Shown: positions 8,503-16,427 of the stretch, piece after piece
How positions within the stretch are numbered: the first letter of the stretch is position 1
How the letters are laid out: every line of letters starts with the position of its first letter
Assembly (NCBI GenBank): GCA_016703535.1
Contig: JADJBV010000001.1
Span: 124,001 to 188,000 of the forward strand
Direction: 5' to 3'
From: Deltaproteobacteria bacterium
GTDB taxonomy: Bacteria > Myxococcota > Kuafuiibacteriia > Kuafuiibacteriales > Kuafuiibacteriaceae
Length of the DNA: 64,000 nucleotides
Position numbers and translations under genes: made by a program
Notes under the pieces: generated by a model
What the model was told of the DNA's origin: nothing
Databases searched by the model: none
Seen by the model: only the letters and a program-made list of their open reading frames with translations

Positions 8503-9921
8503 GTGTCCAGCAGCCCAAACCCCAAACCTCAGCCCATCACCTCTCGGCCTCCCGAGGCCTGGGGCCCGCTGCTGCGCTTGGTGCGTTTGGCCGGGCGGCC
8601 CCTGGAGCGGTTCCTTCAGATCCAGGCCGCCAGCGGCATCTTGTTGTTGGTTTCGGCGGCGGTCGCTTTGGGCTGGGCCAACTCGCCGTGGGCCGAGGGC
8701 TACTTCCAGTTTTGGCGGACGCCGGTGGGCCTCACCATCGGCGACTTCACCTTCGAGCGGAGCCTCGAGTGGGTCGTCAACGACGGCCTGATGGTGATCT
8801 TCTTCTTCGTGGTCGGCCTGGAGATCCGCCGCGAGATCCACCACGGCGAACTCTCCGAGTGGCGCCGGGCGTCGCTCCCGGTGGCGGCGGCCCTGGGCGG
8901 CATGGTGGCGCCGGCGGGTCTCTACTTGTTGATCGCCGGGGCTCCCGCGACCCGATCCGGCTGGGGTGTGCCGATGGCGACCGACATCGCCTTCGCGGTC
9001 GGGATCCTGGCCCTGTTGGGCGAACGGGTCCCAGCGGCGCTGCGGGTCTTGTTGTTGGCCCTCGCGGTGATCGATGACCTGGGCGCGATCGTGGTCATCG
9101 CCTTGTTTTATTCGGCGGGCATCAGCCCCGTCGGCTTGGCGGTGGCCGCCGCCGGGATCCTCGGCGTGTTCGCCATGCAGTGGTTGGGCGTGCGCACCAA
9201 GTTGCTCTACGTGGTGCCGGCGGTGATCGCTTGGGCTGGCATCTATGCCGCCGGGATCCACCCGACGATCGCCGGCGTGGTGGTTGGGCTGATCACGCCG
9301 GTCCGAGCGTGGTTGGGGCCGGCCGGGTTTCTGGAGGGCGTCCAGCGCCAGCTGAATCAACTGGCGGGTGCACCTTCGTCGCTTTCGACCCACGAGTTGG
9401 CTGAAACCTTGCGGCACGTCGACGTCGCCCGCCGCGAGGCCCTTTCCCCCGCTGAAAGTCTGATCGAAAAGCTCCATCCTTGGGTGGCCTTCGGGATCAT
9501 GCCAATCTTCGCCTTGGCCAACGCCGGGGTGGTGGTCGCGGGTGCCGACTTTACGGGGGCCTCTTGGGGCGCGGCCTCGGGCGTCACCGTGGGTTTGGTG
9601 TTGGGCAAGCCGATCGGGGTGCTGGTGGCGACCGCAGCGACCCTCCGCTTGGGCCTCGGCACCCTGCCGCGTGGCCTGAATACACGGCACTTGTTGGTCC
9701 TCGGGTTGGTGGCCGGGGTTGGATTTACGATGGCCTTGTTCATCGCCCAACTGGCCTTCACCGATCCGGAGCTGCTCGCGGCCGCCAAGCTGGGGGTTTT
9801 GGTGGCGAGCGCCCTGGCCGCGATCTTGGCGCTGGTGGTGGGACGCCTCCTGCTCAAGCCGGTCAAAGAGGTGGGGGTCGCCCAAAGCGCCGATGAAGCC
9901 GAAAGCTCCACCGAGGCCTGA
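8503..9921 (+). CDS. nhaA: Na+/H+ antiporter NhaA
   Basis: NhaA exchanges external protons for cytoplasmic Na+ or Li+ at the inner membrane and keeps pH and sodium homeostasis. The 472-residue protein has about twelve hydrophobic segments. The adjacent aspartates of the ion-binding site are in LAVIDDLGAIVV, and the family sequences FFVVGLEIRREI and GVPMATDIAFAVGIL are present. GTG at 8503 is chosen because the purine-rich AGAAGGAAGA lies just upstream and the protein then begins a short distance before the first helix. The open frame reaches back to 8185 but that extension is not NhaA-like. The antiporter gene at 9949 follows after 27 bp on the same strand. Confidence 0.95.
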   Translation: MSSSPNPKPQPITSRPPEAWGPLLRLVRLAGRPLERFLQIQAASGILLLVSAAVALGWANSPWAEGYFQFWRTPVGLTIGDFTFERSLEWVVNDGLMVIFFFVVGLEIRREIHHGELSEWRRASLPVAAALGGMVAPAGLYLLIAGAPATRSGWGVPMATDIAFAVGILALLGERVPAALRVLLLALAVIDDLGAIVVIALFYSAGISPVGLAVAAAGILGVFAMQWLGVRTKLLYVVPAVIAWAGIYAAGIHPTIAGVVVGLITPVRAWLGPAGFLEGVQRQLNQLAGAPSSLSTHELAETLRHVDVARREALSPAESLIEKLHPWVAFGIMPIFALANAGVVVAGADFTGASWGAASGVTVGLVLGKPIGVLVATAATLRLGLGTLPRGLNTRHLLVLGLVAGVGFTMALFIAQLAFTDPELLAAAKLGVLVASALAAILALVVGRLLLKPVKEVGVAQSADEAESSTEA

Positions 9922-9948
9922 TCCCAAGTTCCAGCGGAGGCGGACCGA

Positions 9949-10923
9949 ATGAATGACGGGCTACAACTCCTGGGCGGTTTGATCCTGCTCTACTTTGGGG
10001 CGGAGTGGTTCGTGGGCGGCGGCGCGGCCTTGGCTTTGGCGCTCCGGGTCCCTCAACTTTTGGTGGGCTTGACCATCGTCGCCTACGGAACCTCGGCGCC
10101 CGAGCTGGTGGTGGGCATCGAGGCTGCGCTCAGTGGGCACGGTCAGGTGGCCTTGGGGAACGTGGTCGGATCCAACATCGCCAACATCGGCTTGATCTTG
10201 GGGATCGCCGTGTTGATCCGACCGGCTCGAGTCGACGGGGCCTTGCGACAGCGAGAGGTTCCGATGTTGCTCGCCAGCGGGGCGGTCGTGCCGCTCGTCC
10301 TCCGAGACGCGGCCATCTCCCGCCTTGAAGGCGTGGCCCTGCTGCTCGTCGCTCTCGGCTACACCGGGTGGATGGTGCATCGGGCCCGCAGTCCCCAAGA
10401 CCGAAGCGCCGCCCGCGCCGAGGCGGAGGTCGCCGAGGAGGCCGCCGATGCCGCGGGTGCGCCCAGCCCCGGCGGTGTGCCGCGGGCGTTGTTGACGGCG
10501 GTGGGCGGTCTGCTGGTCTTGCTGCTCGGTGGACAACTTTTCGTCAGCGCCGCAGTGGCGGTCGCTCAAACCTTGGGGATGAGCGAACGATTGGTGGGGT
10601 TGACGATCGTGGCCGTCGGCACCTCTTTGCCCGAGTTGGTCACCAGCGCGATCGCGGCCCGCCGGGGCCACTCCGATCTGGCCGTCGGCAATGTGGTGGG
10701 GTCCAACATCTTCAACTCTTTCCTCTGCCTCGGCGCGGCCGCCGCCGTCCGCCCCATGGCCGGACCCCTCGAGCTTTTGCCCGTGGACCTCGGAATGTTG
10801 TTGCTGCTGACCCTGTTGGCGGCCGTACTTTTGCGCTCGGCCCGCACCATCCCCAGGGTGGAGGGCCTGTTGGTGCTGCTGCTTTACGGCGGGTTCTTGG
10901 TCGCGACGATCACCGGCGGTTGA
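9949..10923 (+). CDS. Ca2+/cation:Na+ antiporter (CaCA superfamily, YrbG-like)
   Basis: The 324-residue membrane protein contains the two internal repeats that define the family. In each repeat, GLTIVAxGTSxPEL is followed by GNVVGSNIxN (first repeat near residues 38-78, second near 212-252). The acidic residues in the GTSxPEL segments bind the cation. A loop rich in Ala and Glu (about 145-175) links the halves. A clear Shine-Dalgarno (GGAGG) precedes the ATG. The gene lies 27 bp after nhaA, so it is probably co-expressed as part of a sodium/calcium homeostasis pair. Confidence 0.93.
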   Translation: MNDGLQLLGGLILLYFGAEWFVGGGAALALALRVPQLLVGLTIVAYGTSAPELVVGIEAALSGHGQVALGNVVGSNIANIGLILGIAVLIRPARVDGALRQREVPMLLASGAVVPLVLRDAAISRLEGVALLLVALGYTGWMVHRARSPQDRSAARAEAEVAEEAADAAGAPSPGGVPRALLTAVGGLLVLLLGGQLFVSAAVAVAQTLGMSERLVGLTIVAVGTSLPELVTSAIAARRGHSDLAVGNVVGSNIFNSFLCLGAAAAVRPMAGPLELLPVDLGMLLLLTLLAAVLLRSARTIPRVEGLLVLLLYGGFLVATITGG

Positions 10924-10944
10924 AGTGGGGAGGGGCCCGGGGCC

Positions 10945-10985
10945 TTGACAGGGCGGGCCGGCTCATCCAATCGTTAATCAACGAT
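10945..10985 (+). promoter_or_regulatory. Candidate promoter and ArsR operator
   Basis: A perfect TTGACA (-35) lies at 10945-10950 and a weak -10 (TCCAAT, 10966-10971) follows with a short spacer. A perfect inverted repeat ATCGTT-AATC-AACGAT spans 10970-10985 and runs into the arsR start codon. A repressor bound here would cover the -10 region and translation start. This is consistent with autoregulation by the ArsR protein, but it is read by eye only. Confidence 0.5.
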
Positions 10986-11331
10986 GAATGGCCGCGGGGT
11001 GTCCGAAACCGAATGTTGCCCGCCCGCGACCCCTTCCATCGATCTGCGGCCGATCGAGGGTCCGGAAGCGGACCTGGAGTTGGCCGAGCTGGCCAAGGCC
11101 CTGGGCCACCCGGCGCGGGTGAAGATCCTCCGCATCTTGGCCCACCGCAACACCTGCGTGTGTGGAGACATCGTGGAGGAGTTGCCCCTGGCCCAGTCGA
11201 CGGTGTCTCAACACCTCAAGGTGCTGAAGGAGGCGGGCCTGATCCGGGGCGACGTCGATGGGCCCCGGGTCTGTTATTGCATCGAACCTCGGGCTTTGCG
11301 GCGCCTCAAGGCCCTGATCGGGGGTCTCTGA
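10984..11331 (+). CDS. arsR: ArsR-family metalloregulator of the arsenic operon
   Basis: This is a small winged-helix repressor of 115 residues. The DNA-recognition helix is QSTVSQHLKVLKEAGL. Just before it is TCVCGDIVEEL, which matches the ELCVCDL-type As(III)-binding cysteine pair of classical ArsR. A second cysteine pair (ECCPP) is near the N-terminus. In the family, As(III) binding releases the repressor from its operator. The ATG at 10984 overlaps a palindrome; a GTG at 10999 (VSETECC) is an alternative start. The arsM gene follows after 111 bp on the same strand. Confidence 0.9.
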   Translation: MNGRGVSETECCPPATPSIDLRPIEGPEADLELAELAKALGHPARVKILRILAHRNTCVCGDIVEELPLAQSTVSQHLKVLKEAGLIRGDVDGPRVCYCIEPRALRRLKALIGGL

Positions 11332-11442
11332 GATGGGCCGACGTTCCCCTTATCGTCCGTCCTCGATGGACGCCGCGCCCCGGCCAAAATTGTCTGCGTC
11401 CTTTTTTCAGGTCCCCCGTCTTCGGAGCAGGAGGCTACGAAC

Positions 11443-12276
11443 ATGAACCAAAAGAACCACGATGAAGTGCGCACCGCGGTGCGCGAACAGTACGGCGCCG
11501 TCGCCCGACGAGAAGCCGCACCCGGCGCTTGTGCGCCTGGTTGTTGCGGGCCAAGCCCCCAGGCGAGCCTGGCCCTCGGTTATTCCGCGGACGAGCTGGC
11601 GGCGGTGCCCGAAGGCGCCAACTTGGGCCTCGGCTGCGGCAACCCGCAGGCGATCGCCTCGCTGCGCCGAGGCGAGACGGTCCTCGACCTCGGGGCCGGC
11701 GCGGGCTTCGACTGCTTCTTGGCGGCGCGGCAGGTGGGCCCGGAAGGTCGGGTCATCGGCGTCGACATGACCGCCGACATGGTCACCAAGGCCCGGGCCA
11801 ACGCCCAAAAGGCCGAGGCGAAGAACGTCGAGTTCCGCTTGGGTGAGATCGAACACCTGCCCCTCGCCGATCAAACCGTCGACGTGATCCTCTCCAACTG
11901 CGTGATCAACCTCAGCCCCGACAAGGCCGCGGTCTTCGCCGACGCCTTCCGCGTGCTCAAGCCGGGCGGGCGCCTCGCGATCTCCGACGTGGTGTTGTTG
12001 CGCGAGCTGCCGGCGGCCTTGGCCAACGACGTCACGGCCCTGACGGGTTGTGTCGCTGGGGCGGCGACGGTCGAACACGTGCAAGAGCTGCTCGAACGTT
12101 CGGGCTTTCGTGACATCCACATCGAGGTGAAGCGAGAGAGCAAGGACGCGATCAAGGACTGGTTGCCTGGCTCGGGCGTCGAAGACTTCGTCAGCTCCGC
12201 CACCATCCAGGCCACCAAACCGGGCGCCGCGTCCTGTTGTGCGCCCAGCTGCTGCGGACCCGAGACCTCGGCATGA
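11443..12276 (+). CDS. arsM: Arsenite S-adenosylmethionine methyltransferase ArsM
   Basis: ArsM methylates As(III) to mono-, di- and trimethylated arsenicals using SAM. In this 277-residue protein motif I is VLDLGAGAGFDCFLAA (about 80-95). Three cysteines fit the conserved arsenic-binding set: Cys65 in LGLGCGNP, Cys153 in SNCVINL and Cys203 in TGCVAG. Extra cysteine clusters occur at the N-terminus (CAPGCCG) and C-terminus (SCCAPSCCG), which may hand over or chelate arsenic. AGGAGG precedes the ATG. The stop overlaps the next start as ATGA, coupling it to the sigma factor gene. Confidence 0.95.
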   Translation: MNQKNHDEVRTAVREQYGAVARREAAPGACAPGCCGPSPQASLALGYSADELAAVPEGANLGLGCGNPQAIASLRRGETVLDLGAGAGFDCFLAARQVGPEGRVIGVDMTADMVTKARANAQKAEAKNVEFRLGEIEHLPLADQTVDVILSNCVINLSPDKAAVFADAFRVLKPGGRLAISDVVLLRELPAALANDVTALTGCVAGAATVEHVQELLERSGFRDIHIEVKRESKDAIKDWLPGSGVEDFVSSATIQATKPGAASCCAPSCCGPETSA

Positions 12277-12872
12277 TCGAACCCGCGGCGCGCGATGACT
12301 GGCGGACCCTCAGCGAAGTGCTTCGGCCCTTCGTCGCGCGCCGCTTGCCTCGGACCTCGGACGTCGATGATGTCCTGCAGGAGGTCCTCCTCAAGGTCCG
12401 GCGCGGCCATGATCAACTGCGAGACCCGGAGCGGTTCGGTCCGTGGGTCTACCGCCTGGCCAAAAACGCGATCGTCGATCACCAACGTCAGGCCCAGCGG
12501 TGGGATCAGCTCGGCGAGTCGAGCCCCGAGGTCGACCTCGTCGATCCGCGGGAGCCCGAAGATCGGCTCCCGGCCCGCTTGGCCCAAGTCATGACGTCAT
12601 TGGTGGAGTCCTTGCCCGCCCCCTATCGAGAGGCCGTCACCTTGGTCGAGCTCGAGGGCCTGACCCACGCCGAAGCCGCCGCCCGCTTGGGCCTCAGCGT
12701 GTCGGGCATGAAGTCTCGGGTGCAACGGGGTCGGCGGATGTTGCGGGACACGCTGGAGGCCGCCTGCGCCATCGACCTCGACCTGCGGGGCCGGGTGATC
12801 GCCTGCGAACCCCGAGCGCCGGGTTGTTCTTTGGGACGAGCCGAGTCCGGCCAGGCCTCCCGCTGCGCTTGA
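12273..12872 (+). CDS. SigZ-like ECF RNA polymerase sigma factor with cysteine-containing tail
   Basis: The protein has 199 residues. Region 2 contains DVDDVLQEVLLKV and the -10 recognition helix (FGPWVYRLAKNAIVDHQR). Region 4 contains LPAPYREAVTLVELEG and the helix-turn-helix HAEAAARLGLSVSGMKSRVQ. After region 4 is a tail with Cys-containing segments (ACAIDLDLRGRVIACEPR, then APGC and SRC) of the kind seen in SigZ proteins, where it may sense a thiophilic metal. The ATG overlaps the arsM stop as ATGA, so it is co-translated with the arsenic genes. A role in arsenic- or thiol-responsive transcription is inferred from that. Confidence 0.88.
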   Translation: MIEPAARDDWRTLSEVLRPFVARRLPRTSDVDDVLQEVLLKVRRGHDQLRDPERFGPWVYRLAKNAIVDHQRQAQRWDQLGESSPEVDLVDPREPEDRLPARLAQVMTSLVESLPAPYREAVTLVELEGLTHAEAAARLGLSVSGMKSRVQRGRRMLRDTLEAACAIDLDLRGRVIACEPRAPGCSLGRAESGQASRCA

Positions 12873-12928
12873 GCTGACTCGAACTCTTGAACGCAGTGAC
12901 TCCAACGGGGTGCTGCGCCCATTTTTCT

Positions 12929-12968
12929 GTATATGCATTGACAGGAATATTCGACCTGAGGCATATAC
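12929..12968 (+). promoter_or_regulatory. Dyad-symmetric operator and promoter of the second arsR gene
   Basis: GTATATGC (12929-12936) and GCATATAC (12961-12968) form perfect 8-bp inverted arms. Between them, GAATATTC (12945-12952) is a perfect palindrome with exactly the same centre. A TTGACA -35 box (12938-12943) sits inside the dyad, and the right arm supplies a -10-like TATA sequence with about 17-20 bp spacing. The regulator gene starts six bases later. The layout fits a dimeric repressor that blocks polymerase. Confidence 0.6.
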
Positions 12969-12973
12969 GGCGG

Positions 12974-13315
12974 GTGCTCGCGACCTTCACCGCTTTGGCA
13001 GAGCCCAACCGGCTCCGAATCGTGGAGCTGCTTCGTCAGGGGCCCAGGCCGGTCAATGAGATCAAAGACGCGCTCCGGCTGCAGCAACCTCAGGTCTCCA
13101 AACACCTGCGGGTGCTGAAGGAGGCCGGGCTGGTCGACGTCCAGCCTCGGGCCCAACAACGCCTCTACGAACTACGGGCCGAGCCCCTTCAAGCCCTGCA
13201 CCAGTGGCTCGAAGGATATCGCCAGCTTTGGGACGACCGCTTCAACGAGATGGATGAGCTCCTGGCGGAGCTGAACGAGAAGGAGAAGAACAATGTCCGT
13301 AAAAAAAGGCACTGA
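12974..13315 (+). CDS. ArsR-family regulator paired with an AHSA1/SRPBCC protein
   Basis: The 113-residue winged-helix protein begins TFTALAEPNRLRIVELL, the usual N-terminus for the ArsR subgroup that accompanies AHSA1-domain proteins. The recognition helix is QPQVSKHLRVLKEAGLV. It lacks the CVC metal site of the first ArsR, so it probably does not sense arsenic. GTG at 12974 is preferred because it follows the promoter dyad directly; the open frame reaches 12887, but that would place the promoter inside the gene. It overlaps the next gene by 23 bp. Confidence 0.85.
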   Translation: MLATFTALAEPNRLRIVELLRQGPRPVNEIKDALRLQQPQVSKHLRVLKEAGLVDVQPRAQQRLYELRAEPLQALHQWLEGYRQLWDDRFNEMDELLAELNEKEKNNVRKKRH

Positions 13316-13796
13316 GGCCGAACGGCCCACCACCACCCTCGAGCTCCTGGGAGATCGGGAGTTGGTGATCACTCGCAGCTTTCGCGCTCCGCCCCACTTG
13401 GTGTTCGAAGCCTGGACCAAACCCGAGTGGGTGCGTCGTTGGTGGGCGCCCAAGTCTCGGGGAGTCGAGATCGTGGAGTGCACCGCCCAATTGGAGGTCG
13501 GTGGTCGTTATCGTTACCTGCTCCGGCACGGCGAAAACGAGTTCGGCTTTTCGGGGCGCTACACCGAGATCTCGCCGCCGCGGCGGCTGGTCTACACCCA
13601 GTGCTTCGAGGCCTTCCCTGGGCTCGAGGCGATCGTCACCGTGACCTTCGAAGAGCGCAACGGCCACACCTTCATGAGCTCCCACGAGTTGTATCCTTCG
13701 CCGGAGGCCCGAGAAGGGGCCTTGTCCTCGGGCATGGAAGACGGGATGCGCGAGACCATGGATCAGCTGGACGATCTGGTTCGTTCCCTCTGTTGA
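13293..13796 (+). CDS. AHSA1/SRPBCC-domain protein
   Basis: The 167-residue START-like protein has the family marks ITRSFRAPPHLVFEAWTKPE, then WWAPKS and VGGRYRYLLR, and a long C-terminal helix (SGMEDGMRETMDQLDDLV). Such proteins form a hydrophobic cavity for small lipophilic ligands. In this gene pair they are often the only target of the adjacent ArsR repressor. AAGGAGAAG precedes the ATG at 13293, which lies inside the regulator gene, so the two are translationally coupled. The ligand is unknown. Confidence 0.9.
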   Translation: MSVKKGTEAERPTTTLELLGDRELVITRSFRAPPHLVFEAWTKPEWVRRWWAPKSRGVEIVECTAQLEVGGRYRYLLRHGENEFGFSGRYTEISPPRRLVYTQCFEAFPGLEAIVTVTFEERNGHTFMSSHELYPSPEAREGALSSGMEDGMRETMDQLDDLVRSLC

Positions 13797-13800
13797 GCGG

Positions 13801-14226
13801 TCAGCCGGTTTTGGTCTTCTTCGCGGCGTTTTCGGCGAGCCGGGCCTTCACCAACTTTTTCACCAAGGTGGCGGGCAGCGGGGCCTCGGGTTGAAATCGG
13901 ATCGTGCCTTTGGAGCAGTCGTAGGACTCCAGCACCTCCGGGAACTGCTCCAAGACCTGGGCGCTCATCAGGTAAAAGGCGCAGTGCCGGTCGGTGGAGC
14001 CGTAGGCGACCAAGGGGCTGCCCTGGCGAAAGGCCGGCACGCCGTAGCTGAAGACCTCGATGGCCTCGGGGGCGTTGGCCCGGATCTGGGTCCGTAGGCG
14101 CTCCAGGGCGGCCCGAACCGGGAGGCTTCGGGCCGCCAAATACGCCCGGATCGCCGAGTCGTCGGGCTTTCGTTGCGACCCAGGTTTGGTGGTCCGCGCC
14201 TTGGGGGTGCGGGGTTTGGTGGCCAT
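13801..14226 (-). CDS. DUF1801 (YdhG-like) domain protein
   Basis: The 141-residue protein carries a Lys/Arg/Thr-rich N-terminal tail and then the DUF1801 core: LRTQIRANAPEAIEVFSYGV, PAFRQGSPLVAYGS, HCAFYLMS and a C-terminal segment ending KGTIRFQPEAPLPATLVKKL. Proteins of this family are small, cytosolic and of unknown biochemical role, sometimes compared with iron-chaperone-like folds. The frame is open to 14544, but MATKPRTPK at 14226 gives the normal family start. Convergent with the SRPBCC gene, with only four bases between the stops. Confidence 0.85.
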   Translation of the reverse strand: MATKPRTPKARTTKPGSQRKPDDSAIRAYLAARSLPVRAALERLRTQIRANAPEAIEVFSYGVPAFRQGSPLVAYGSTDRHCAFYLMSAQVLEQFPEVLESYDCSKGTIRFQPEAPLPATLVKKLVKARLAENAAKKTKTG

Positions 14227-14410
14227 GTCGGAACGTAGGCGCCCCTGGGCGGCTTTGCCAAGGCCCTCGCCCCGGCCTCGCCCCGGCCCGCGATGATGCA
14301 TGCTGTGCAACATGACCTTCGATACCCTGCAGTTGTCGGAACGCACCCGGGGGCCGATGTTCTGCTCCGCGCCCAGGCCAACGGGGCAGGGGCGCCACGA
14401 AGGAGCATCC

Positions 14411-15049
14411 ATGAAGATCACGTTCATCGGCAGCGGACAGGTGGGCGGCGCCCTGGCGGATCGCCTGGAGCGTCTGGGGCACCGAGTCACCTTGGCGGCG
14501 CGAGATCCAAACTCGAGCAGCGTTCGCGAGTCTTTGGCCCGCAACCCGCGGCTGTTGGTCCAGGCCCCGGCGGCGGCAGTGGCCGAAGCGGACCTCGTCT
14601 TTTTGGCGACGCCCTACGCCGCGAACGAGCAGGTGTTGACCGAACTCAAAGACGCCCTGCGCGGCAAAGTGTTGGTCGACTGCACCAACCCGGTCGGGCC
14701 CGGCCTCAGCCACGGCCTCAAGAGTGTCCAGTCGGGCAGTGAGGTGGTGCAGGCTTTGGTGCCCGAGGCCCGGGTGGTCAAGGCCTTCTCGATCTACGGT
14801 TATGAAAACTTCGCCGATCCCAACTACCCGGGTTATTCGGTGCGGCCCGCCCTGTTGTTCTGCGGCGCCGATGAAGTCGCCAAGGCCCAGGTCGGCGCCC
14901 TGATTGACACCCTCGGCTTCGAGCCGATCGACGTCGGGGGCCTCGAGCAGGCGCTCCACCTGGAGCACCTGACCTTGTTGTGGGTCCGCATGATCCGGGC
15001 TGGCCAACGATCACCTCACCTGGTCTGGGCCGCTCTCCAAAGGTCGTAG
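14411..15049 (+). CDS. NAD(P)-binding F420-dependent NADP oxidoreductase-like protein
   Basis: The 212-residue Rossmann protein begins MKITFIGSGQVGGALADRL, a GxGxxG dinucleotide site. It continues with VTLAARDPNSSSV (the Arg after beta-2 suggests NADPH), VFLATPYAA and VLVDCTNPVGPGLSHG. It matches the family of NADPH:F420 oxidoreductases, many bacterial members of which do not use F420. An AAGGAG ribosome site precedes ATG 14411; the frame is open further upstream but without family similarity. Divergent from the DUF1801 gene. Confidence 0.87.
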   Translation: MKITFIGSGQVGGALADRLERLGHRVTLAARDPNSSSVRESLARNPRLLVQAPAAAVAEADLVFLATPYAANEQVLTELKDALRGKVLVDCTNPVGPGLSHGLKSVQSGSEVVQALVPEARVVKAFSIYGYENFADPNYPGYSVRPALLFCGADEVAKAQVGALIDTLGFEPIDVGGLEQALHLEHLTLLWVRMIRAGQRSPHLVWAALQRS

Positions 15050-15129
15050 GGTCTGCAAGGTGTACGGCCGATAGTTGCATGCGCTGCAAGTCTGGGGCGG
15101 GCGGGGGCCTTGTCTCCGTTCCCGGCAGG

Positions 15130-15294
15130 GCGTACCTCAGGACCATGGCGGCCCTCGGGGGCGCTTGGTGGTTGGGGAGCACCTTCATGGGCTGGTTGTA
15201 CGATCACCATCGGGTGGGCCTGATCGTCTTTTCGGTCGCGACTCAGCTCTTGGCGGTCCCGTGTTTTTGGCGCCTCCGGCGGAGCGCTCAGTGA
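15130..15294 (+). pseudogene. Remnant of an MFS-type transporter C-terminus
   Basis: The frame ending at 15294 encodes about 50 residues with one full hydrophobic segment and a turn typical of the end of a major facilitator transporter: LGGAWWLGSTFMGWLYDHH, then GLIVFSVATQLLAVPCFW. No upstream transporter portion is present in any frame, so this looks like a decayed fragment. An ATG at 15145 would give a 49-residue protein. Its stop overlaps the chrA start (GTGA), so it may still act as a coupling leader. Confidence 0.45.
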
Positions 15295-16427
15295 ATTCGA
15301 TCCGCCCGGGGTTGCTCGAGCTGTTTTGGGTGTTTTTGCGATTGGGCTGCACCTCTTTTGGGGGCCCGGCGGCCCACGTCGCCTTGATGCACGCCGAGTT
15401 GGTGGAGCGGCGAAAATGGTTGACCGAGGTCAACTTTCTCGACCTGGTCAGCGCCGCCAACCTGATCCCCGGGCCGACCTCGACCGAGGTGGCGCTCCAC
15501 GTCGGTTACAGCCGCGGTGGCTGGCCGGGTTTGGGGTTGGCTGGGATCGGCTTCATCAGCCCAGCGGTCTTGTTCACCGGCGTTTTGGCCTGGGTCTATC
15601 GACGTTGGGGAGAGCTGCCGGCCCTCGCGAACATCCTCCTCGGCGTCAAGCCGGTGGTGGTGGTGATCATCGTGGCGGCGCTCGTCGGCTTGTTGCCCAA
15701 GGCGGCCCGTGATCTTCGCCTGCGTCTCTTGTTCGGCGTCGCCTTGTTCGCCGCCGCCTTGGGGGTCCACGAGCTCGTGGTGTTGGGCGCGGCCGGGGTG
15801 TTGGGGTGGGTCGGGCGGCGCCGCGATCCGGCACCCAACGGATCCGTGGGATCGGTGCTCCCTTGGTGGGGGGTGATCGCCGCGAGCATCAGCGGGGTGG
15901 CGCCCACCTTCACCTCGGTTTTTGGGGTGTTTTTCAAGATCGGGGGGCTGCTCTACGGCAGCGGCTACGTGTTGTTGGCGTTCCTCAGGGCTGAGCTGGT
16001 CGAACGCCTGGGGTGGATCGACGAGACCCTACTCCTCGACGCCGTGGCGGTGGGGCAAGCGACGCCGGGGCCTTTGTTCAGCACCGCCACCTTTTTGGGG
16101 TGGTGCATTGGCGGACCCCACTTGGCGGCGGCGGCGACCTTGGGGATCTTCTTGCCCTCCTTTTTTTGGGTGGTCGTCAGCCGACCTTTCCTCCAGCGCC
16201 TGAGGGCGTCGGCCGGTGCGGGTGCCTTCCTCGACGGCGTCAATGTCGCGTCCCTGGCCTTGATGGCGATGGTCACCTTCCAGCTGGGCTCCGCGGCCCT
16301 GCGAGATCCGCCCTCGTGGATCTTGGCGGTGGTGGCGGCGGGCCTGCTTTGGCGCAAGATCCCGTCGAGCTGGATCGTGTTGGCGGCGGCGATCGTCGGT
16401 GGCCTCTCCGCTTTGGCGCGGTACTAG
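15291..16427 (+). CDS. chrA: Chromate transporter ChrA
   Basis: ChrA exports chromate from the cytoplasm. The 378-residue protein contains two CHR domains. The first has TSFGGPAAHVALMHAELVER and then AANLIPGPTSTEVA. The second has GGLLYGSGYVLLAFLRAELV and then AVGQATPGPLFSTATFLGW, with about ten membrane segments overall. This is the long, two-domain form. The start is set at GTG 15291, which overlaps the preceding stop. The gene converges on the dehydrogenase gene and the two stop codons share the bases CTAG. Confidence 0.93.
   Translation: MNSIRPGLLELFWVFLRLGCTSFGGPAAHVALMHAELVERRKWLTEVNFLDLVSAANLIPGPTSTEVALHVGYSRGGWPGLGLAGIGFISPAVLFTGVLAWVYRRWGELPALANILLGVKPVVVVIIVAALVGLLPKAARDLRLRLLFGVALFAAALGVHELVVLGAAGVLGWVGRRRDPAPNGSVGSVLPWWGVIAASISGVAPTFTSVFGVFFKIGGLLYGSGYVLLAFLRAELVERLGWIDETLLLDAVAVGQATPGPLFSTATFLGWCIGGPHLAAAATLGIFLPSFFWVVVSRPFLQRLRASAGAGAFLDGVNVASLALMAMVTFQLGSAALRDPPSWILAVVAAGLLWRKIPSSWIVLAAAIVGGLSALARY

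Noticed and set aside
8230..9927. A 565-residue minus-strand frame opposite nhaA
   Set aside because: Its composition (Gln, His, Arg, Asp) is that of an antisense shadow, while nhaA motifs on the plus strand are clear.
13763..15007. A 414-residue minus-strand frame across the reductase gene
   Set aside because: It is antisense to the F420-type reductase and shares no motif with a known family.
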